Below, one piece after another: positions 42,876-48,408 of a DNA stretch of 48,408 bases. Within the stretch, counting starts at the first letter, position 1; every line of letters begins with the position of its first letter. The translations under genes and the position numbers were made by a program. The stretch covers positions 1 through 48,408 of the forward strand of contig JAGGAD010000011.1 in NCBI GenBank assembly GCA_017889625.1, given 5' to 3'. The stretch comes from Bacillota bacterium. Its GTDB lineage: Bacteria; Bacillota; Negativicutes; Sporomusales; CTSoil-080. The notes below the pieces were generated by a model that searched no databases, was not told where the DNA came from, and saw only the letters and a list, made by a program, of their open reading frames with translations.

Positions 42876-43562
42876 CTACATTTTGTACTCATAATATCGG
42901 CGCAATCCATTTAGATCAAGGATAATTATTCGCCGTTCATCCCCTTCCAAGATTTTGTCTTTTTTCATAACACTGAACACTCGACTTACAGTCTCCCTCG
43001 TGGTTCCCACTAGATTAGCAATATCCTGCCTAGTAATATCAATATCAATTTCTAAACCATGACAGGTTCTTCTACCATGACGACGCGCTAAATTCTCTAT
43101 GGTCTGCGCTATTTTTGCGTAACTATCAGAGAATGCAAGCAATTTCACCTTTCTCTGAATGAACAATAATTTTTTGCTCATAACCTGGATGATGTTCATA
43201 GCAACTCGAGGATGATTGATAATTACCGGTTCAAGGTCATTATTGCGTATTATGCCTACACATGATTCTTCTACTGCAATGGCTGTAGCTGGATAAGGCT
43301 CCTTATTAAACAGCAGCACTTCGGCAAAGACCTCGCCAGGTCCCAAAATATTAATGATATGTTCCCGTCCGTCCGCCGATAATTTTACTATCTTAATTTT
43401 ACCGCTCTTTACGTAATGAAATCCTACTCCATTTTCTCCCTCCATAAAGATAGTCTCATTTTTTATATATATCCGTTCAATCGTCACCCGGTTGATAATC
43501 GCCAAATCTTCTGGCGGCAAATCTTCAAACGCAGGAACATTTCTCAAATATTCAAACTCCAC
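42876..43562 (-). CDS. Crp/Fnr-family regulator, likely HcpR-like
   Basis: About 228 residues. An N-terminal cyclic-nucleotide-binding-type domain (residues 10-120; IFMEGENGVGFHYVKSGKIKIV, LGPGEVFAEVLLFNKEPYPAT), a dimer helix, and a winged helix-turn-helix with TRQDIANLVGTTRETVSRVFSVM. The recognition helix reads RETVSR, with the Arg-Glu...Arg of CRP (RETVGR) and not the VETISR of FNR, so TGTGA half-sites are expected; these occur before hcp1, hcp2/HPP and the sirohaem operon. No FNR-type Cys cluster. GTG start after GGGAGGGG. Inference: NO or nitrite sensor of the neighbouring genes. Confidence 0.92.
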   Translation of the reverse strand: MEFEYLRNVPAFEDLPPEDLAIINRVTIERIYIKNETIFMEGENGVGFHYVKSGKIKIVKLSADGREHIINILGPGEVFAEVLLFNKEPYPATAIAVEESCVGIIRNNDLEPVIINHPRVAMNIIQVMSKKLLFIQRKVKLLAFSDSYAKIAQTIENLARRHGRRTCHGLEIDIDITRQDIANLVGTTRETVSRVFSVMKKDKILEGDERRIIILDLNGLRRYYEYKM

Positions 43563-44160
43563 TGAACCGCCCCTCCCGACATATCCAATATAAAAAAAAT
43601 TACTATTGCCATGCTTATTGTAGCAAATAACTTAAAAACCTGCCATCACCAACAAGATTGTACTAACCTAATAATTATCACAGGAAATTAGTGCCGCCAC
43701 AGCTGAATTACAGATTTCTGCACTCAACACTGGTGTAAAAATTGTTTAGGCCTACGTGCAGGATTGTACGACTCAATTTACACCCGCCTTCCAAACATTC
43801 ATTCGGGTGTAATTATTATAAGTCTAGGCCGGTAACAACTCAAGCAAAAAAGGTACACGCAGGTATTTACTGATGCTAAGGAAAAGCATTCTATAAGGTA
43901 TACACAACTGCGTGGTCTGCAAAAGTCAGAATCCAGGTGACGTTTACTTTTGCTTGCATCAATTTGAAAAGCTAAACAACTAGAAAACGCAGTTATGGGA
44001 TATTACCTCCTGTTCTTCACTATCTTGCTAAAAAACAGCTATTTTTTTGAATATCTCGAACACGAAAGGCACCGTACGCTTGCGTACAATGCCTTTTGTC
44101 TACAGCCTGAAAAGATCCATTAGGCGCTTTTTAATATTTGAGAATAATCCCGATATGTTA
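43563..44160. other. Long intergenic region with two hairpins
   Basis: No supported gene. A hairpin at 43778-43812 (TTACACCCG / CGGGTGTAA) is nested in further pairing (GACT/AGTC and flanking GGCC palindromes), and a second lies at 44069-44098 (AAAGGCA-GTACGC / GCGTAC-TGCCTTT), possibly the vanW terminator. A structured RNA cannot be ruled out. Confidence 0.4.
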
Positions 44161-45534
44161 TCATTTGCTTATAGTTGAGTCAGGTACTTTCGTCCCAACT
44201 ATAACTACCCGGTCTTCCGAAGAAAATTCGTCAGTAGCAAGAAATTCACGATCAATTTCTTTTCCATTACGATATTTTATTCGATATGTGCTAACGATAA
44301 ATCCGTTTTGTCCTTTCTCTTCCACTACTTCTTGGCCAAGTTCAATATTAGAGTCTTGCTTAATAATATTATTTGGTTGAAGTATTTTTTGGTCACTAGA
44401 ATCAATCTCAATAGCCGGTGCGTTGAGCTGGCATTTGCCATAAATATACACAGTAAGTTGCCCATACTTCACTTCGGCGGTGATATAAATATTGTTAGAA
44501 GAAGTATTTTTAAATTTAAAATCCAGTTGATTATCAGCTACGGCTGCATCTTGTCCAAGGGGCACATACCCTGGTGGTCTAAAATGAGACGTCCGCTCTT
44601 CTATTCCTAAATCAGCAAGTAAAACAGCATTGTATAGGGTACTAGATACCTGGCATACTCCCCCATCCCATTCAGGAACAAGCTTACCATTAATAAAAAC
44701 AGGTGTCTCTTTATACCCATAATCGGCTAGCCGTAGACCGACCAACTGATTAAAGGAAAAAACCGCATTTTTTCTAACAAGTATATCAGTAATACTCTGG
44801 GTAGCTAACTTGATGTTCGTTGTACAATTTGGGTTTGTAGCATCAAATTGAGTAGAATATGAACCAATTATGCCTTCAATACCTTCGAGGTCTCGCCGTG
44901 TTACTTCGGGAACAGTTTCATTTACCGGCAAGGATATAGTTGTAGGCAATTTCTGTAATAATTTCGTTGAAACAGCAGCCATAGTAGCCTCAATGTCGAC
45001 AGCCAGTCCAATCCGTTCCGAGATTATTGTAAAATCGTGATTGGATCGTAATAGAGTGGCTTTTTGGGGATCTTGATTAATGGAGGCAGCAATCTGTAAA
45101 ATAATGTCTAATAATTTATCATTGTTATAAGACAAGTCTAGCGGAATTGAATAGCCGCTATGTAGTGTTACAAATTTTTCTTTTAGCTGCTTGAGTATAT
45201 TACCGGAACGCCCCACTGCAAAAGCCTTATTTGCTAAGCCTTCTGAATTAATAGTAAGGTCAATTTCCTGTGCGGCAATGTTCCATTTTTGATCTTTATA
45301 TGTAAGTATAAGAGCCTCTTGTTTGGTTTGTTCATAAAAAGCGGCATCTAGTTTTTTTTGAGCTTCTTTCTTAGATAATCCGCCAACATCAATGTTTCCT
45401 ACTTTAACTCCGTCATATACTAAATCTGTTATTGCAACGGTAGCATTAATAGATAACATACTGACAATGCTTAATAGTACGATAACACCTAAATACGGCA
45501 TTGTCTTTAATAAGCGCTTACGCTGTAGCTGCAC
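44161..45534 (-). CDS. VanW-family exported protein
   Basis: About 457 residues. An N-terminal membrane anchor (LGVIVLLSIVSMLSI) is followed by a peptidoglycan-binding-4-type domain (DVGGLSKKEAQKKLDAAF), then the VanW domain with its signatures TNIKLATQSITDILVRKNAVFSFN (in part), EWDGGVCQVSSTLYNAVLLA and FRPPGYVPLGQDAAV, and a short C-terminal beta-rich part like the G5 module. VanW proteins are common in Firmicutes and presumably act at the cell wall; the reaction is unknown. GTG start with AGGAAGGA six bases upstream. Separated from the PRC-barrel operon by a strong terminator. Confidence 0.93.
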   Translation of the reverse strand: MQLQRKRLLKTMPYLGVIVLLSIVSMLSINATVAITDLVYDGVKVGNIDVGGLSKKEAQKKLDAAFYEQTKQEALILTYKDQKWNIAAQEIDLTINSEGLANKAFAVGRSGNILKQLKEKFVTLHSGYSIPLDLSYNNDKLLDIILQIAASINQDPQKATLLRSNHDFTIISERIGLAVDIEATMAAVSTKLLQKLPTTISLPVNETVPEVTRRDLEGIEGIIGSYSTQFDATNPNCTTNIKLATQSITDILVRKNAVFSFNQLVGLRLADYGYKETPVFINGKLVPEWDGGVCQVSSTLYNAVLLADLGIEERTSHFRPPGYVPLGQDAAVADNQLDFKFKNTSSNNIYITAEVKYGQLTVYIYGKCQLNAPAIEIDSSDQKILQPNNIIKQDSNIELGQEVVEEKGQNGFIVSTYRIKYRNGKEIDREFLATDEFSSEDRVVIVGTKVPDSTISK

Positions 45535-45565
45535 ATGATATCCTTCCTATCTTTTGTAATACGAA

Positions 45566-45587
45566 AATCCCCCGCAAAGCGGGGGCT
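45566..45587 (-). terminator. Terminator of the c-di-GMP-controlled operon
   Basis: CCCCCGC-TTT-GCGGGGG followed by ATTTTCG on the minus strand, directly after the PRC-barrel stop. Confidence 0.85.
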
Positions 45588-45590
45588 ATC

Positions 45591-46355
45591 TTAGATACTC
45601 ATTGAAAGTTCGACAAATTTTCCAGCCAACTTCGCTTTTTGAATGACTTCTTCGGTAATTTCTCCATTTTGTTCAACAATTAACACACCATTGTCCGTTG
45701 CAATTTTCCGATTAGCTTTTTTGCCAAGCAAATATTTACGTTGTTTATCATCAAATTTTTTGGATAAATCTTCTGATGACTCTTGAACTGTTTTGGGTCG
45801 TTCACCAGCATCAGGTTTAACAACTTGTGTAGCTTCGACTGTTTCCGTTGATGGTACCGACCGACTTAGTGACGCTGTATGATGAATAACCGGTATCTCT
45901 TCATCGGCTATGATAATAACATCTTTACCAAAAGTTATGACTTGTTCCCCAGCAACAGACTTAGTTTCAGTTTCATTGCTGATTTCGCAGTTAACAATTC
46001 TACCAGTATCATCCATTTCAATTTCACTGACTTTACCTTGATACCGACCATTCCTAGTTAATACTTTTGCTCCAATAACTTTTACATCAGCTTCCAGGAA
46101 TTTTTCTAAGTCGGGCGCGCTCTGAATAGATATAATATGAGTACTGCTTTCGGTAGTAATGGCGTTTTCACCAATGCCGGACACCGCAGTGAAAGGAAGT
46201 AACTTAGCTCCCAGATACCATTTACCATCTTCTACCACAATGGCGGCAACAGTTCCTTTATCCGCATCAACAACTAGTCCTTTTGCAGTCCCTAATTCAC
46301 TACCTTCTTTAATGCTTATGACCTGAAGGCCAAGAATATCCACAGTTTTTTTCAT
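45591..46355 (-). CDS. PRC-barrel domain protein
   Basis: About 254 residues with two PRC-barrel repeats (ILGLQVISIKEGSELGTAKGLVVD and IGAKVLTRNGRYQGKVSEIEMD), then a variable Ser/Thr/Glu linker and a C-terminal helical piece ending TEEVIQKAKLAGKFVELSMSI, also found at the ends of similar Firmicute proteins. PRC-barrels are protein- or RNA-interaction modules, often in envelope or photosynthetic assembly roles. ATG behind AGGGGGTAAAGG. It lies 25 bases after the TPR-like gene and before a terminator; likely cotranscribed under the c-di-GMP riboswitch. Confidence 0.9.
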   Translation of the reverse strand: MKKTVDILGLQVISIKEGSELGTAKGLVVDADKGTVAAIVVEDGKWYLGAKLLPFTAVSGIGENAITTESSTHIISIQSAPDLEKFLEADVKVIGAKVLTRNGRYQGKVSEIEMDDTGRIVNCEISNETETKSVAGEQVITFGKDVIIIADEEIPVIHHTASLSRSVPSTETVEATQVVKPDAGERPKTVQESSEDLSKKFDDKQRKYLLGKKANRKIATDNGVLIVEQNGEITEEVIQKAKLAGKFVELSMSI

Positions 46356-46380
46356 TACCTTTACCCCCTATTTATCTAAT

Positions 46381-47178
46381 TTATGCTAAAATTCGCCATT
46401 CCCGAAATTCAACATTAATTTCTTCAGAAATATCTACCGGAATTTGATTGAATGGAAGATAGCCGGTCCGTCGCTGAATTAAGGTATTCTTGATAATACG
46501 CAGATAGGCAATCGTTGATATTAATTCACGCTCTAACAATGAGTTACGCGCTAAACCAGGTAAATTACGACTAATAGTCAAAAACGATATAGCTTCATCA
46601 TATGCTCCCTTATTCATTAACAGCTTGGAAATCTCCAGCGCCAAGTGCGGTGCGGCATCGCTCTCATGGTAGAGGTTATAAGCTTGTCTAAAGGTATCAA
46701 GCGCTAATTGGTTATTCCCAGTTTCTTTATGTTGGAAAGCAAAATCGAGCAAATCATCTAATGAATTGGAAAGTGAATATTCGATAGTAACCAATGGACC
46801 ATCATCTCTATGAGTAAATGTAGCATCACTTATCTCAGTCTCCCTTGTTCCAGCGAGACCAGTATGTGGCGCTGTATCAGGTGATAAGTCTAATTCAAAA
46901 GAATCATTATCTGTTTTCTTTTCAAAATTGGGGTTGTCATAATAAGCGACAATATAGGCAAATATGACAGCAAATAACGCTAAAAAAACAATAGTTCCGG
47001 CTAAACCAACAAAACTTACCACAAGACGTGGTAAGCCAATACATAAAATAAGTGCACAGGCTGCGCATAAAAGCAGTGATTTCAAGCTTAATGAAATTTT
47101 AAAAAGTTTATTGGCTAGTAAATATACGATAAAGGCAGTAAAAGAAATTGCCAATAATGTTATTACTAGATATTCCAC
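46381..47178 (-). CDS. Membrane protein with TPR-like cytoplasmic domain
   Basis: About 265 residues. Three hydrophobic segments in the first 95 residues, an acidic linker, then helices with TPR-like spacing (LLDFAFQHKETGNNQLALDTFRQAYNLYH and the AYDEAISFL repeat). GTG start after AGGTGATGAAG. It overlaps the upstream small membrane protein gene by 13 bases. Function unknown; a scaffold for envelope proteins with the PRC-barrel protein is a guess. Confidence 0.8.
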   Translation of the reverse strand: MEYLVITLLAISFTAFIVYLLANKLFKISLSLKSLLLCAACALILCIGLPRLVVSFVGLAGTIVFLALFAVIFAYIVAYYDNPNFEKKTDNDSFELDLSPDTAPHTGLAGTRETEISDATFTHRDDGPLVTIEYSLSNSLDDLLDFAFQHKETGNNQLALDTFRQAYNLYHESDAAPHLALEISKLLMNKGAYDEAISFLTISRNLPGLARNSLLERELISTIAYLRIIKNTLIQRRTGYLPFNQIPVDISEEINVEFREWRILA

Positions 47179-47389
47179 ACTTCATCACCTAAATTCGTTT
47201 GAGAAACTTTTCTTAATAGCCATTCATTTATGATGTTTATTTTATCCTCTAAGTTTTTATTTCGAAATGGTTTATCGGCTTCTGAAAAACACTTTGGGGA
47301 ATATGAAACATTGAGTAAAAATAAGATGTTATCAAATAAAGAATCGTACAGCTTAACGCTATAATGAGAACGTCTATCCAAAAATCCAC
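47166..47389 (-). CDS. Small membrane protein, apparently frameshifted
   Basis: From a GTG at 47389 behind AGGGAGGT a frame encodes a membrane helix (VDFWIDVLIIALSCTILYLI) but stops at 47249 after 46 residues. The next frame continues with LEDKINIINEWLLRKVSQTN to a stop that overlaps the TPR-like gene. The switch needs one extra A, or a -1 slip, at the A5 run 47254-47258. First gene of the c-di-GMP operon. Total about 74 residues if joined. Sequencing error, pseudogene and programmed slip are all possible. Confidence 0.55.
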
Positions 47390-47437
47390 GCTTATACCTC
47401 CCTATCACTATTTACTTGAAAAATTATTTTTAAAAAC

Positions 47438-47473
47438 AAAAAACACCTAGTCAAAAACAGACAGACAGGTGCC
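47438..47473 (-). terminator. Expression-platform terminator of the c-di-GMP riboswitch
   Basis: CACCT-GTC pairs with GAC-AGGTG on the minus strand and is followed by TTTTTTG. Located between the aptamer and the first gene. Confidence 0.8.
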
Positions 47474-47494
47474 AACAAATACAATTCTCCATTG

Positions 47495-47573
47495 AATCGG
47501 CAACCTGGCAGTCGTAGACATCTGTCCTTAGACCCATAGCTTTGCGTCCTTATTTTTCAATAAGTTTGCCAAA
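47495..47573 (-). promoter_or_regulatory. c-di-GMP-I (GEMM) riboswitch
   Basis: On the minus strand the leader has GGCAAAC, a GAAA-type loop, GGACGCAAAGC, GGGTCTAAGG, a P3 arm and CCAGGTTGCCGA, the conserved GEMM-I blocks in correct order, including the GCAAAC/GACGCAAAGC core and the GGTTGCCGA closing strand. It is followed by a terminator and the small membrane/TPR/PRC-barrel genes. Confidence 0.92.
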
Positions 47574-47850
47574 AATATTTTAATTTTTTGTCAATTTTTG
47601 TTGAATAAATTTAATGTTTAAATTTTACACCTACATCCATCTATTAGTCAAGAATTTTTAGGACTAAAGTCTCATTTTGTAAAAAAGGGTTGACGTACGA
47701 TATTTATATTCTTTTTAAGACATATCAAATAACGACCCAAAAAATAATCGTGATCTTTGGACGATAATCATTAAATAAATAGAACTGCCTTTACATTCGA
47801 AAAGAATTAATTAATAATGACCATTAACTCGAAAATCTAGATCATTATCG
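47574..47850. other. AT-rich intergenic region
   Basis: Contains the presumed promoter of the riboswitch operon and no gene that I can support. Confidence 0.4.
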
Positions 47851-47851
47851 T

Positions 47852-47899
47852 AAAAAAGAAGCTTGAAAAACCACGTCTGTGCGTTTTTCGAGCTTCTTT
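47852..47899 (-). terminator. Terminator of comM
   Basis: On the minus strand AAAGAAGCTCGAAAAACG pairs with GTTTTTCAAGCTTCTTT and is followed by a T-run, 28 bases past the stop. Confidence 0.85.
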
Positions 47900-47926
47900 A
47901 CCATATTTGTTACTGCTCCCTTAACC

Positions 47927-48408
47927 CTACAGCGCATTCTCTTTGATATTGTTGCGCAAATGTATAGCTTCGGCAACTGCTTGGGCCTTTATTTTATCTT
48001 CTCCGGCAAGGTCGGCAATAGTTCTGGCAACTTTGAGCACCCTATCATAGCCTCGTCCGCTCAGATTCATTTTTTCAAAAACTTGCTCAAGCAAGTTTTG
48101 GGCTTCACTGGTAAGTTTGCAGGTTGTTTTTACTTGGCGGTGACCCATTTGCGAGTTAGCAAATAAACCATATTTGCTGAGTCGCGACAATTGCCGGCTC
48201 CTAGCTTCTTCGACTCGTTGCCGGACAACGGCTGAGCTCTCATTGGCACCACTGGCAGTAATTTCTGAATACTCAAGCCGTGGCACACTAATGGTAATGT
48301 CAATCCGGTCTAACAACGGCCCGGAAATTTTTTTGATGTAACGGCGAATATCAGCTACAGAACATGTACATTCCCGGGATGAATCTCCTAAAAAGCCGCA
48401 TGGGCAAG
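47927..48408 (-). CDS. ComM/YifB-family Mg-chelatase-like AAA+ protein, C-terminal part
   Basis: The window cuts the gene at its 5' end; about 160 codons remain. CPCGFLGDSSRECTC (the Zn-finger-like insert), YIKKISGPLLDRIDI and the C-terminal LSGRGYDRVLKVARTIADLAGE are diagnostic of ComM, the AAA+ helicase that drives branch migration in natural transformation and recombination. It is often next to dprA or xerC; those are not in view. Frame open to the edge. Confidence 0.93.
   Translation of the reverse strand, partial: CPCGFLGDSSRECTCSVADIRRYIKKISGPLLDRIDITISVPRLEYSEITASGANESSAVVRQRVEEARSRQLSRLSKYGLFANSQMGHRQVKTTCKLTSEAQNLLEQVFEKMNLSGRGYDRVLKVARTIADLAGEDKIKAQAVAEAIHLRNNIKENAL

Noticed and set aside
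47166-47408. 80-residue continuous frame starting at 47408 as the true gene
   Set aside because: Its N-terminal half lacks a ribosome site and protein character, while another frame with AGGGAGGT encodes a membrane helix.

Overview
The window looks like a chromosomal piece of a low-GC, anaerobic, diderm Firmicute, most likely a spore-forming member of the Negativicutes (Sporomusaceae, Pelosinus-like). The evidence is the mix of an OmpH/Skp-type periplasmic chaperone and an inverse-autotransporter-type beta-barrel (outer membrane) with a Spo0E-like protein (sporulation), two hybrid-cluster proteins and a sirohaem reductase (anaerobic nitrogen or nitrosative chemistry), and Firmicute-style Shine-Dalgarno sites with many TTG and GTG starts. 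No rRNA, tRNA, CRISPR array or intact insertion sequence was seen.

Layout. 0.1-2.7 kb: a SAM-I riboswitch-controlled metB/metI-malY pair. 2.8-10.6 kb: a minus-strand cluster with an M20 amidohydrolase, two GNAT acetyltransferases, a polar amino-acid ABC transporter and three glutathionyl-hydroquinone-reductase-like proteins; its logic resembles Bacillus S-substituted cysteine salvage. 10.7-15.6 kb: an old-yellow-enzyme/FAD reductase and a fused sugar-isomerase-like plus acyl-CoA-ligase protein. 15.9-25.8 kb: PhoH-like ATPase, UppP, a secreted protein, GNATs, FabH behind a FapR-like palindrome, an AraC-LysE pair, an RDD protein and a half-size EamA transporter. 26-27.6 kb: MntH, with a plus-strand manganese riboswitch pointing into its 3' end. 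28-35.5 kb: small unknowns, gene remnants, OmpH, FabZ, a secreted metallophosphoesterase, small His/Pro-rich secreted peptides around an outer-membrane barrel, and a degenerate repeat array also present at 24.5 kb. 35.6-43.6 kb: a nitrosative-stress module (CGGC protein, two Hcp, HPP membrane protein, sirohaem reductase fused to a DUF1858 domain, an unknown protein, a cupin and a Crp-family regulator). 44.2-48.4 kb: VanW protein, an operon of PRC-barrel, TPR-like and small membrane proteins behind a c-di-GMP-I riboswitch, and the 3' part of comM at the window edge.

Three regulatory patterns tie genes together. (1) TGTGA-N6-TCACA palindromes, one with a single mismatch, precede hcp1, hcp2/HPP and the sirohaem operon, and the local Crp-family regulator has the CRP-type RETVxR recognition helix that reads such half-sites. 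(2) Four promoters share Pho-box-like 7-mers at an 11-bp period, ending exactly 10 bp before the -10 box; they precede a secreted protein, an EamA transporter and two His/Pro-rich peptides. (3) The Mn riboswitch has no sense-strand gene downstream, and read-through past its terminator would make antisense RNA to mntH.

Two genes (cupin, small membrane protein) carry apparent one-base shifts in homopolymer A runs and one (RDD) lacks a normal start codon. These could be sequencing errors or real decay and are flagged separately. All functions are inferred from sequence reading and family knowledge; no database search was run.
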